Assembly: GCA_031283825.1 (NCBI GenBank) | Contig: JAITAZ010000169.1 | Location: 1-15,016 of the forward strand | Origin: Planctomycetaceae bacterium | GTDB lineage: Bacteria; Planctomycetota; Planctomycetia; Pirellulales; Thermoguttaceae | Length of the DNA stretch: 15,016 bases | Reading direction: 5' to 3' | Shown: in pieces, positions 1 to 7,495 of the stretch | How positions within the stretch are numbered: the first letter of the stretch is position 1 | Layout of the letters: each line of letters opens with the position of its first letter | Program-made: the position numbers and the translations under genes | Notes under the pieces: generated by a model | What the model was told of the DNA's origin: nothing | The model's input: only the letters and a program-made list of their open reading frames with translations | The model's database searches: none

Positions 1-452
1 GAATACTCGTGATTTTTAATCTTTAGAAGAGTATCTTCTATATTTGAAAATAAATTTTTATGATTATTAAGAAATCTCCACGCAACGCCAAGTATATTTT
101 CAAAAAAGGAATTTTGGAAAGCGTCAAAATTTGTCGTATTTATAGCGGAGAAATTAAACGCCATCACCGCGTAATTGTTTTTAAGCGGAGTCGGATTTTG
201 ACCAATGTACAAATCGCCGAAAAGTTGATCGAACTCGTCGGCGTAGTTTATATCGTAATAGTATGAGAGCATCGAGAGAAATAAACTTTTCCCGAATCGG
301 CGAGGTCGAATGAATATTTTGCTTTTGTTGTTTTCCTTTTCTAGCGATTCTATGAATCGAGTTTTATCAACGTAGGCGTAGTTATTTTCTGTACGGACGC
401 TTTGAAAATTTGCGTTGCCGTAGGGTAATTTTTTTGGTTCTTTTGTAGTCAT
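1..452 (-). CDS. AAA-ATPase-like protein, N-terminal part (cut by window edge)
   Basis: The minus strand is open from an ATG at 450-452 to the left edge, giving 150 residues without a stop. It begins MTTKEPKKLPYGNANF, then has a Y-A-Y-V-D-K-T segment (residues 26-31) and the signature IRPRRFGKSLFLSML at about 48-62, whose GKS is the P-loop. This layout (short lead-in, VDKT, then RPRRFGKS) is characteristic of the AAA-ATPase-like family (PF09820 type). Members usually carry a PD-(D/E)XK nuclease-like domain at the C-terminus; that part would lie outside the window. They are accessory genes of unclear function, often in multiple copies per genome. The plus-strand ORF over 60-266 is a shadow of this gene. 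The start has no clear Shine-Dalgarno sequence. A 59-bp hairpin repeat (481-539) sits just upstream. Confidence is high for the family and nil for a specific role. Confidence 0.85.
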   Translation of the reverse strand, partial: MTTKEPKKLPYGNANFQSVRTENNYAYVDKTRFIESLEKENNKSKIFIRPRRFGKSLFLSMLSYYYDINYADEFDQLFGDLYIGQNPTPLKNNYAVMAFNFSAINTTNFDAFQNSFFENILGVAWRFLNNHKNLFSNIEDTLLKIKNHEY

Positions 453-480
453 AAAATTTAATTTTTGTTAAAGTAAAATT

Positions 481-539
481 GTAACTGTTCACGAGTTTTT
501 AAATTCATAATTAATAATTTAAAGATTGTGAACGGTTAC
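481..539. repeat. 59-bp miniature inverted-repeat element with GTAACYGTTCAC ends
   Basis: The left end reads GTAACTGTTCAC (481-492) and the right end GTGAACGGTTAC (528-539), with AT-rich partly complementary sequence (TTTAAATT / AATTTAAA) between them. The whole can fold into one imperfect hairpin. It has the same ends and nearly the same length as the element at 3423-3480. It lies in the gap between the divergent ATPase gene and the tRNA. Confidence 0.75.
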
Positions 540-642
540 CTGCATTCTGTATTTCGAAAAATTTCCTCCCCCCTTGAAAGATATGAAATACTAATTAGAC
601 TCTTGCGAATCAATTTAATTATAAGCGTGAATAATTTTTTTT

Positions 643-716
<74 letters not shown>

Positions 717-1163
717 CTTGACCAATTTTCTTACAGCTTAATATTGATTTTAGAAAAATATCACGAATACCGTTTATTCAATAAACCATATAATCCCTAC
801 AATCCATTTAACACTAACGTAATTTACGTTTTTTGTTCAGATTGTCGGGATTTTTTTCTTTTATTTCTATTTTCAATATTATACTTTCAACAATTCACTA
901 CATTGAATTTTAGTCATATTTTTTAAACATGAATAATCGCGTTTAAAATTTCCTAAATAAGCGGAACGTAATCTACATTTTAATCCGGCGTGTTTTTTAC
1001 GTTTTGCTTGATTATGCTAATTGTTAATTTTGTTTTGACCGGATAAAAAATCGAAAAAAAATCGACGTATTAATTGTAACGATAATTCATTCAATTAACG
1101 GCTAGATTTTTTTTTCACGTTACTTGCGATTTAGATTTCAATTAACGGCGTTGGTTTATTTGT
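717..1163. other. Intergenic gap, no credible gene
   Basis: This AT-rich stretch between the tRNA and the chemoreceptor contains no convincing coding sequence. The one plus-strand reading frame here (690-926) starts inside the tRNA and is rich in F, L, Y and I, as expected of random AT-rich DNA. It holds the palindrome AACGTAATTTACGTT (816-830) followed by more T residues, which could act as a weak terminator for the tRNA. It also has a direct repeat TTCAATTAACGG near 1091 and 1138. The motif TTTTAAACATGAAT (921-934) recurs at 5776-5789. Confidence 0.6.
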
Positions 1164-1193
1164 TTGAAAATATCGCGTCAATTGAATTTATAC
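1164..1193 (+). promoter_or_regulatory. Candidate sigma-70-type promoter of the chemoreceptor gene
   Basis: TTGAAA (1164-1169) and TTATAC (1188-1193) are separated by 18 bp, close to the -35/-10 consensus. Transcription would start near 1200, leaving a leader of about 20 nt before the ATG at 1219. No sigma-28 (flagellar) style promoter was recognised. This is a match by eye in AT-rich DNA, so chance matches are common. Confidence 0.35.
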
Positions 1194-1218
1194 CGCAAAA
1201 CAATTGAAAGGTTGAATT

Positions 1219-3306
1219 ATGCTTAACAATATAAAGATCGGCACAAAATTATATCTGAGTTTTGCACTGCTAATCGTGATGGTAGCAGGCGTTGTTGCCA
1301 ATGGTTGGTTTGGAGTAACAGAAGTCAACGGCGGTTTGAAATTGTTACAATATTTTGGCGGCGTTTCCGATAACGGTTACAAAACTATTATCGGCGGTTC
1401 GCGGGCAATGACCGAAACAACTCTGCACGTTTACGCGAAAGATATCGACGGAGCAAAAAAAGTTGATGAAGAAATAAATAAAACAAAAGAATTTCTCGAC
1501 TCTATAACAAACCAAATCGCCAATGATAAATTCTATTCTGAAGAGAAACATCAGGAATATATTGAAAAAGTCAAAGCGGTAGAAACGGCTCTTAACAAGT
1601 TTTCCGACCTCGATAAGAAATACGCGCAACATCAAGTTGTACGTTTGAGCAAAGGCGAAACTTTCAACAAATTATATCTTGAGACTGGAGTCGTACTGGG
1701 TGAAATTCTAAAAACAGTTGACTCGCCGTTTAAAGAGCGAATTGAATCTCCATCGGTTGAGGGCAACGTAACGCTGCATTATTTCAAGAAAAATAAAATC
1801 GCGCGAGATTGCCGTGGCGCGTTGACAGCTTTTAAAATTTCATACGACGCCTACCAACTTGCTATCGGCGAGAAAGAAGGAAAAATTACGCACGATAAAA
1901 TGTGGACGGCTTACGATAAATTTTTCACGACTATAAAAGCGTTTAAATCAGTGCAATTCGAAGACGAACTCGCGTCAAAAATCGCAAAAATACAGGAACT
2001 CGCCGACGGTATAAAAGCGAATTTGACAACTATCGCCCAAACGGTGAACGAGCAAAATGTAATTGTGATGCAATTATTCAACGCGAGCAATTCGTTCAAC
2101 AAAGAAACACAAGAGCTGATGACAATGATTAGCAATATTTACGAACAGTCGGAAAAACGCGGTAACGCCGCGGCGGCACAATCTAAATTTCTGGCGATTT
2201 TAATCGGCTCGCTTGCAATAGCATTTTCTATTTTTGTTGCATGGGTGATCTCTGGAAATATTACGCCGGGAATAAAAAACGTTTCAGAATCAATGCGCGA
2301 AATCGCAGAAACAGGAGACTTAACTGTCAACATAAAAGACACATTCCGAAAACGCAAAGACGAAATCGGCGATTTGGCAAAGTCATTTACGCTTTTAACT
2401 AATGAATTTAACAGCGTCGAAAAGTTGGCGATTAGCTTGTCAGAAGGTTACTGGAATGTTGACGTTGCAATTCGCGGAGAAAGAGACGTAATGAATGTTC
2501 ATCTTAATCAGATGTTGCGTCAGGTGAACGAGGTGTTGAGCGAAGTTAATAATCTTGTTTCGGAAGTTGTCGGCGCGACATTACAACTTTCGTCAGCGAG
2601 TGAGCGTCTTTCGCAAGGCGCGTCTCAATCGGCGGCGAGTATTGAGCAGGTTTCGGCGTCGATTAACGACATCGGTTCGCAAACGACTAAAAACGCAGAT
2701 AACGCCGAAGCCGCAAATACGTTGGCGGGAAATGCAAATCACGCCGCGACTGTCGGTCAAGAAATGATGCAGAAAATGGTCGTTTCAATGCAACAAATCA
2801 CAACCAACGCAAACGACGTGCAAAGAGTCGTAAAAGTAATTGACGATATTTCATTCCAAACGAATCTGTTAGCGTTAAATGCGGCAGTCGAAGCGGCAAG
2901 AGCTGGAACTCACGGAAAAGGTTTTGCGGTTGTTGCGGAAGAAGTTCGGAACTTGGCGGCAAGAAGTGCAAAGGCGGCGGCAGAAACTACTCAAATGATT
3001 TCAAACAACAATTTGCAGATTCAAGCCGGTGCAGATGTCGCGTCTCAAACGGCAAACACGCTCGTCTCAATTGTTGATCAAGCGTCGCAAGTAGCTGATT
3101 TAATCGCAAAAATCGCAAATGCAAATCAAGAACAAGCCAACGCCGTTTCGCAAGTCTCAACAGGTTTACAGCAAATCGAATCAGTCATTCAGCAAACCAA
3201 AGACGACGCAGAAAACACCGCAAACACCACAACAGATATGAATCAAAGAATACACAAACTAAAAGAACTAATCGAAAAATTCCACCTCAAACAAGAAATC
3301 GCATAA
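1219..3306 (+). CDS. Methyl-accepting chemotaxis protein (transmembrane chemoreceptor)
   Basis: This 695-residue inner-membrane receptor should signal through CheW and CheA to control motility or a related chemosensory output. A first membrane helix (about 11-30) is followed by a mostly helical, presumably periplasmic sensing region (about 31-322). A second membrane helix follows (about 324-346, [19 protein letters not shown]). A HAMP domain comes next, ending near [11 protein letters not shown] second HAMP-like stretch ([16 protein letters not shown]...NQML) precedes the coiled-coil signalling domain. The highly conserved hairpin tip around residues 540-585 reads [20 protein letters not shown] then [16 protein letters not shown]. 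The C-terminus ends KQEIA with no CheR-docking pentapeptide. AAAGG about 9 nt before the ATG is the best ribosome-binding site in the window. No che genes are adjacent, so this is an orphan receptor; its ligand cannot be told from sequence. Confidence 0.95.
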   Translation: MLNNIKIGTKLYLSFALLIVMVAGVVANGWFGVTEVNGGLKLLQYFGGVSDNGYKTIIGGSRAMTETTLHVYAKDIDGAKKVDEEINKTKEFLDSITNQIANDKFYSEEKHQEYIEKVKAVETALNKFSDLDKKYAQHQVVRLSKGETFNKLYLETGVVLGEILKTVDSPFKERIESPSVEGNVTLHYFKKNKIARDCRGALTAFKISYDAYQLAIGEKEGKITHDKMWTAYDKFFTTIKAFKSVQFEDELASKIAKIQELADGIKANLTTIAQTVNEQNVIVMQLFNASNSFNKETQELMTMISNIYEQSEKRGNAAAAQSKFLAILIGSLAIAFSIFVAWVISGNITPGIKNVSESMREIAETGDLTVNIKDTFRKRKDEIGDLAKSFTLLTNEFNSVEKLAISLSEGYWNVDVAIRGERDVMNVHLNQMLRQVNEVLSEVNNLVSEVVGATLQLSSASERLSQGASQSAASIEQVSASINDIGSQTTKNADNAEAANTLAGNANHAATVGQEMMQKMVVSMQQITTNANDVQRVVKVIDDISFQTNLLALNAAVEAARAGTHGKGFAVVAEEVRNLAARSAKAAAETTQMISNNNLQIQAGADVASQTANTLVSIVDQASQVADLIAKIANANQEQANAVSQVSTGLQQIESVIQQTKDDAENTANTTTDMNQRIHKLKELIEKFHLKQEIA

Positions 3307-3310
3307 CAAG

Positions 3311-3328
3311 AAAAAATTATAATTTTTT
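3311..3328 (+). terminator. Weak A/T-only palindrome after the chemoreceptor
   Basis: AAAAAATTATAATTTTTT is a perfect 18-bp palindrome starting 4 nt after the stop codon, followed by more T residues. It could form a hairpin with a U tract, but with only A-T pairs and almost no loop it would be weak. Confidence 0.3.
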
Positions 3329-3422
3329 TTGAAGAGAGAATTTTTCAGTAGAATTTTTTGTAACGATAATTCCTCGAATTATGCTTTCCTAATTTTCTGC
3401 GATTTCTGCATTAAAATTTTTG

Positions 3423-3480
3423 GTAACCGTTCACGGAATTTTTTATTTTTTTATTGAAAAATTAAACCGTGAATAGTTAC
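3423..3480. repeat. 58-bp miniature inverted-repeat element
   Basis: The left end is GTAACCGTTCACGG (3423-3436) and the right end CCGTGAATAGTTAC (3467-3480), enclosing a T-rich then A-rich core (ATTTTTTATT... / ...TTGAAAAATTAAA). It is the same design as 481-539. It lies 117 bp after the chemoreceptor stop codon. A further forward copy of the end sequence at 3621-3632 may make this part of a larger 3423-3632 composite. Confidence 0.75.
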
Positions 3481-3484
3481 AAAT

Positions 3485-3593
3485 AAACCAATGTAGAGAC
3501 GCAATGCCTTGCGTCTCTTTGTTGGCTTATCCTAAATTCGATCAAAAGATCACCGATGGAGACGCAAAGCATTGCGTCTCTACTGTTGGTTTA
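3485..3593. repeat. Nested inverted repeat of GAGACGCAA palindromes
   Basis: The left arm (3485-3517) reads AAACCAATGTAGAGACGCAA and continues to GCGTCTC. The right arm (3559-3593) is close to its reverse complement, ending in TACTGTTGGTTTA. Each arm is itself a palindrome (GAGACGCAA...TTGCGTCTC), so the region can fold either as one long hairpin or as two short ones. Palindromes of this GTAGAGACGC...GCGTCTCTAC sort occur as dispersed repeats in several bacterial phyla. No reading frame crosses it. It could also terminate read-through from the chemoreceptor gene. Confidence 0.75.
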
Positions 3594-3620
3594 GCAATTC
3601 AAATCAGAATTTAAAAAACC

Positions 3621-3632
3621 GTGAACGGTTAC
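3621..3632 (+). repeat. GTGAACGGTTAC repeat, single copy
   Basis: An exact GTGAACGGTTAC, preceded by TTTAAAAAACC and followed by AAAA, the same surroundings as the copies at 7373-7384 and 14698-14709. With the inverted copy at 3423-3434 it brackets the GAGACGC palindrome pair. Confidence 0.75.
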
Positions 3633-3961
3633 AAAATTTTTTATCAAACTTAAACGTAGAATACGCGGAATATCGCAGAAATGAGTCGTTATAAATATTC
3701 CGCTTGAAATATTACAAATTTTGTAATATATCATTTGAATTTTTGTAACGAAAAAAGTAATCCCTGAAAGATCACAAGTCGTTTAGTGAAATTTGCTGTC
3801 GTCCTTACAGTGTTTTTTTGGCGAGGAATTTTTAACGTAGGACGTTTTTCACGTTATTGTTAAATGTCTATTCGGGCGTAGGATTTTTTTCTTGAGAGCG
3901 TGAGCGGTTGCGAATTTTTTAATTTGTATAAATCTTAAACATTTTAACCAATTTTAATGAA
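3633..3961. other. Intergenic gap before the Hsp70 gene
   Basis: No coding sequence is supported here. ATATTACAAA-T-TTTGTAATAT (3709-3729) is a perfect 10-bp inverted repeat around one base and could be an operator. A degraded copy of the dispersed motif, GTGAGCGGTTGCG, lies near 3900-3912. TTGTATAAAT (3925-3933 region) resembles an extended -10 element about 30 bp before the Hsp70 start codon, but no good -35 accompanies it. Confidence 0.4.
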
Positions 3962-5545
3962 ATGCAATTTGTGGAAGGAAACACTGTCGGTATAGATTTG
4001 GGAACGACTTTTTCAACTCTTGCGAGAGTCAACGACGAAGGAGAACCGATTCCAATTCCTAATGAGGACGACGATATTGAGACGGCAAGTTTGGTGTTGC
4101 TTACGGAGACGGGTCGTGTTGAAGTTGGACCGAATCGGACGCGTGCGGCAATGGAAAAACCGGAAAATGTCATTGAAAGAATCAAACGGCACATGGGAAC
4201 GCAAGAATATAAACGGACATTCGACGGCAAAGAAGTTACGCCGGAATTTGTGTCGGCGTTGATTCTCAAAAAGTTGAAGCAGGATTGTGAAAAGCGAATT
4301 GGCGTGATTGGAAATGCGGTTATTACGGTGCCGTATTATTTCAACGACGCTAGACGTAAAGCGACTCAAGATGCCGGTCAAATTGCCGGTTTAAATATAA
4401 TTGACATTATCAACGAGCCGACGGCGGCGACATTAACTTATGCTTGGCACAAGGGCGAACTTGGTGTCGTGAAATTTAAAAATTTTAAGCCTCGTCGTGT
4501 TTTAATTTTTGATCTTGGCGGCGGGACGTTTGATTCGACTTTGGTTGAATATACTCCGACGAATTTTCATGTGCTTGCAACTGACGGAGACGTGATGCTT
4601 GGCGGAGTTGATTGGAATGATCGGATTCTAGAATATGCTTGTGAAGATTTCAAAGAAAAATTTGGAACAGACCCGCACGAATCTGAGCAGACTATGCAGA
4701 TTTTACGAAACGATTGTGATATTGCGAAAATAGAATTATCTCAACATACAGAAACGGTGGTACATATTCGACACGAAGGAAAATCGGCGACAATTCGGGT
4801 TTCGAGAAAAAAATTTGAGGAGCTTACGATTGACTTGTTACAACGAACTATGGACACGACAGATTTTGTCATGGAACAAGCTCAGGTGAAATATTCTGAT
4901 CTTGATGCGATAGTTCTTATAGGCGGTTCGACTCTTATGCCTCAAGTTGCGGCGAGAATCAAGGAGCATACAGGATTAAAACCTTATACGAATCCAGACC
5001 TTAATCCTTATACGGCGGTTGCGAAAGGTGCGGCGATTCATGCGGCGATTCTTGAATCTCAAAATCGAACAACTGATTCGGCGTTGAGTAATCGTGTCAA
5101 AAAGATGTTAGAAAATGTTCGAGAAGAAGACGTAAATTCTCATGCGTTGGGAATTGTAGCAATTGATCCAAAAACGAAAGAAAAGATCAATCATATAATG
5201 ATTCCAAGAAACACAACGTTGCCGTTTGAGGCGTCTGAAACGTTTCGGACAAACAAGGAAAATCAAGAAAAGATAACGATTCAAATTTTGGAGGGCGACG
5301 CGCCTGACCCGACGGCGTGTTTATTATTAGGAAAGTGTAAAATTACGGATTTACCGTCGAATTTACCGAAAGGTTCGTTAGTTCAAGTTACATATTCGTT
5401 TGACAAGAGTGGAAGAATTTCAGTAAAGGCAAAGGAGTCAAATTCCGGCAAAGAAGCCGCAATAGATATCGACAGACACGGAGCTTTAACAAACGAACAA
5501 TTAGAAAACTTCACAAAACTAGCCTCGCAATACACGGTAGAGTAA
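3962..5545 (+). CDS. Hsp70-family protein without the C-terminal lid
   Basis: This 527-residue ATP-driven chaperone-like protein is about 110 residues shorter than typical DnaK (about 640). The ATPase domain spans about 8-370. It has phosphate-1 loop GIDLGTTFS (from residue 10), connect motif NEPTAAT (151-157), phosphate-2 loop DLGGGTFD (184-191), GGVDWNDR, and adenosine motif LIGGST ending at 324. The linker and beta-sandwich substrate-binding part start near HALGIVAID (394). They run through IPRNTTLPFEASETF and ILEGDAPDP to RISVKAKES. Only about 25 residues remain after that, so the helical lid is missing. There is no dnaJ, grpE or hrcA nearby and no obvious heat-shock operator, so it is unlikely to be the main DnaK. 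The ATG at 3962 has no Shine-Dalgarno sequence, and an out-of-frame ATG lies 5 nt upstream. The gene stands alone, with a terminator-like hairpin after it. Confidence 0.93.
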   Translation: MQFVEGNTVGIDLGTTFSTLARVNDEGEPIPIPNEDDDIETASLVLLTETGRVEVGPNRTRAAMEKPENVIERIKRHMGTQEYKRTFDGKEVTPEFVSALILKKLKQDCEKRIGVIGNAVITVPYYFNDARRKATQDAGQIAGLNIIDIINEPTAATLTYAWHKGELGVVKFKNFKPRRVLIFDLGGGTFDSTLVEYTPTNFHVLATDGDVMLGGVDWNDRILEYACEDFKEKFGTDPHESEQTMQILRNDCDIAKIELSQHTETVVHIRHEGKSATIRVSRKKFEELTIDLLQRTMDTTDFVMEQAQVKYSDLDAIVLIGGSTLMPQVAARIKEHTGLKPYTNPDLNPYTAVAKGAAIHAAILESQNRTTDSALSNRVKKMLENVREEDVNSHALGIVAIDPKTKEKINHIMIPRNTTLPFEASETFRTNKENQEKITIQILEGDAPDPTACLLLGKCKITDLPSNLPKGSLVQVTYSFDKSGRISVKAKESNSGKEAAIDIDRHGALTNEQLENFTKLASQYTVE

Positions 5546-5605
5546 CGCGATTCCGCAAATAAAAAGCGTCATTAAACGAAAATTCAATTGTAGTTTTTTT
5601 ATTGA

Positions 5606-5640
5606 AAAGACTCAAAAGCGACGTTGTCTTTTGAGTCTTT
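5606..5640 (+). terminator. Strong hairpin terminator after the Hsp70 gene
   Basis: AAAGACTCAAAAG (5606-5618) and CTTTTGAGTCTTT (5628-5640) form a perfect 13-bp stem with a 9-nt loop, about 60 bp after the stop codon. It is followed by AATTTCTTTAGATTTC, a broken T tract, and preceded by a run of seven T residues. It probably ends the Hsp70 transcript. Confidence 0.7.
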
Positions 5641-5934
5641 AATTTCTTTAGATTTCTCTATTGGCAACTTCTAAAAACTGATTTGATAGGAACGGCTCAA
5701 TTACTTCAATTCTATTTTCTGGTAACGTGAAAATCTTAACTTAACAGTTACGTAAACTCTGCCAATAATTACGAATTTTAAACATGAATTAAAATATGCG
5801 TAATTTACGTACAAAAAAGTGATAAACGAAAAAAATATAGTTTTAATTTTGAATTTATCCGATTCCGATAATTTAGAGGTTGCGTCTGGTCGTTACCTTT
5901 TTTGTTAAATTATTTAAGCTAGGTTTGCGTTAAA
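5641..5934. other. Intergenic gap before the phosphotransferase gene
   Basis: No gene is seen. AACTTCTAAAAACT (5666-5679) matches, in inverse orientation, one end of the CACAGAG inverted repeat at 8724-8925, so it may be a fragment of that element. TTTTAAACATGAAT (5776-5789) and the palindrome CGTAATTTACGT (5799-5810) both recur in the gap at 818-934, in the opposite order. No convincing promoter is visible. Confidence 0.4.
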
Positions 5935-7098
5935 ATGATTACAATAAATCAGATAAATCGTTTTGTATTGTCAGAGTATTCGCGAGATTACCGTGCGCTT
6001 GACATATTGCCGCTCGATGTCGCGAATTTACTTGATGTCAGCGGCGTTGATTCTGATAGTTGTGTTTTATCTCTTGACAATTGCCGCCATTGGCAAGTAG
6101 AAACGCGAGTTGGATTATTTTGTTTACGCCGATGGGGTGCTGGAATGCCAGGTACAAGCCAACTTCAATTCATTCAAGCAACTCTTTGGCAAGCAGAAAT
6201 TGAAGGCATCGAGTTTATACCTCTCCCTCGCGAAACATTAGAACATCGCGGTTTCGTTACCTTCGACGGCTCATACTGGGAATTACTCCCTTGGGTAAGC
6301 GGAGTTGAAGAACCACCGCCAATCCGAACTATCGGGTTCGACGACGAAGTCTCTTCGGAAATTTCAATTTCAAGCGAAGAGTACGAATACATGGCGATTC
6401 AGCCTTTTAGGATTGTATCGGCAATGACATCTTTGGCGCAATTTCATCTTGCAGTTTCGACCTTCCCAATCCCAGACTCGCCAATCGGACACTCAACACG
6501 AGTAAATAATATGCTCAAACGATGGCAAAGTTGGGTCGATGGCGGATTCAATAATCTCTATAAAACAATAAGAGAAAAATGGAGCGCGTCGGCGTCCGAT
6601 TTAATGATCAACTTTACAGAAACCGGATTACGTTTTCTAAACAATGCAGTAACATCTTCAGGCGAAATATTATCAGGACTTTGGAGATCGTCAAGATTTA
6701 TGGTTCAGATTCAGCCGATTATCGGCAATTGCTGCTTGAGACATTTACGTTTCGATTACAACGGCGTCTGCGGAATGATTGACTTCAAAATGATCGGAAT
6801 CGATTCAATAGTAATCGATGTCGCGTCGTTGCTAGGGTCAATGACAAATCCAGACACCGAAGGATGGAAATTAGGATTAAGAGCATATCAACGCATCAGA
6901 CAACTCGACGATTACGAAATATTTATGCTGAAATCTATTTATCACTCGATTATCCTAATTGAAGGTTTAGAATATCTATCTGATTTTTTCCTATTAGAAA
7001 AAATAATGAACGAATACCAAATTGATAAAATAACAAATCGACTAGAATATTGGAATTTAAGAATGGAAACAGAAAATTACAATAGAAATTCCGCATAA
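5935..7098 (+). CDS. Aminoglycoside-phosphotransferase-fold protein, probably degenerate
   Basis: This 387-residue cytosolic protein has the layout of APH/choline-kinase-type enzymes. There is an N-terminal lobe with GLFCLRRWG (about 59-67), where the LRRW segment sits at the usual nucleotide-binding strand. A helical middle follows with a TSLAQFHLAVS segment (LA-x-FH is typical). The C-terminal lobe carries GMIDF with D283 at the metal-binding position and then DSIVIDVASLLGS (D295). The catalytic-loop region IIGNCCLRHLRF (from about 263) should contain an aspartate before the helix; here N265 appears to take its place. This suggests weak or lost kinase activity. The substrate is unknown. It stands alone on the plus strand, with no Shine-Dalgarno sequence beyond a poor CTAGG. 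The family call is fairly secure; the claim of degeneracy is an alignment from memory. Confidence 0.7.
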   Translation: MITINQINRFVLSEYSRDYRALDILPLDVANLLDVSGVDSDSCVLSLDNCRHWQVETRVGLFCLRRWGAGMPGTSQLQFIQATLWQAEIEGIEFIPLPRETLEHRGFVTFDGSYWELLPWVSGVEEPPPIRTIGFDDEVSSEISISSEEYEYMAIQPFRIVSAMTSLAQFHLAVSTFPIPDSPIGHSTRVNNMLKRWQSWVDGGFNNLYKTIREKWSASASDLMINFTETGLRFLNNAVTSSGEILSGLWRSSRFMVQIQPIIGNCCLRHLRFDYNGVCGMIDFKMIGIDSIVIDVASLLGSMTNPDTEGWKLGLRAYQRIRQLDDYEIFMLKSIYHSIILIEGLEYLSDFFLLEKIMNEYQIDKITNRLEYWNLRMETENYNRNSA

Positions 7099-7118
7099 AA
7101 AACAAACATAATTATTCA

Positions 7119-7144
7119 ATAGCCAACCATTGACCGTTGGTTAT
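7119..7144 (+). terminator. Short hairpin after the phosphotransferase gene
   Basis: ATAGCCAAC (7119-7127) pairs with GTTGGTTAT (7136-7144) through a 9-bp stem with one G-U pair and an 8-nt loop, about 20 bp after the stop codon. There is no real T tract, so termination is only possible, not certain. Confidence 0.4.
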
Positions 7145-7151
7145 TATCGAT

Positions 7152-7384
7152 GTAATTGTTATCATTTTAAAGGGACGCTGGGAACAAAAGGGACATTCTT
7201 GTTTAAAATCTGGAGTTAATGACGCAGAGGATAAAACTGAAAAAAATCTCTCTTTTAAAAAGGTTGTTGACTTCTGTTGAGTTGTTAATCAATGGTTTTT
7301 AAATTAGCGCGTCATCAGTGTTCCCTTTGTCCCTAATGTCTCCCCCAAAAAATAATATGGTTTTTAAAAACCGTGAACGGTTAC
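7152..7384 (+). repeat. Composite hairpin repeat, copy 1 (about 233 bp)
   Basis: The left end GTAATTGTTATCA (7152-7164) is a decayed version of GTAACTGTTCACA; the right end is an exact GTGAACGGTTAC (7373-7384). Inside, the left arm has 9-bp steps AGGGACGCT, GGGAACAAA, AGGGACATT. The right arm has the complementary ATCAGTGTTCCC TTTGTCCC TAATGTC TCCCCC. The centre (TTGTTTAAAATCTGGAGTTAAT ... GAGTTGTTAATCA) matches the reverse complement of 14344-14648 almost throughout. The copy ends 111 bp before the tgt start codon. No protein is encoded. Confidence 0.75.
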
Positions 7385-7495
7385 ACAAACCATTTATACA
7401 ACTCATATAAAATTTGGCGATATATGGCGTGTAGTCTGTTTTCTGTTTAGGTAGGCAGACGGCGTTAATTGAAAATTCCGAGCTAATTGTTTACT

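Noticed and set aside
60..266. 68-residue plus-strand frame
   Set aside because: It is antisense to the AAA-ATPase-like gene, whose minus-strand frame carries a recognisable P-loop signature.
3962..5545. Main housekeeping DnaK
   Set aside because: The lid is missing and no grpE or dnaJ is adjacent.
7487..7495. Upstream TTG as the tgt start
   Set aside because: The ATG at 7496 gives the usual family length and zinc-site numbering; the extra three residues match nothing typical.
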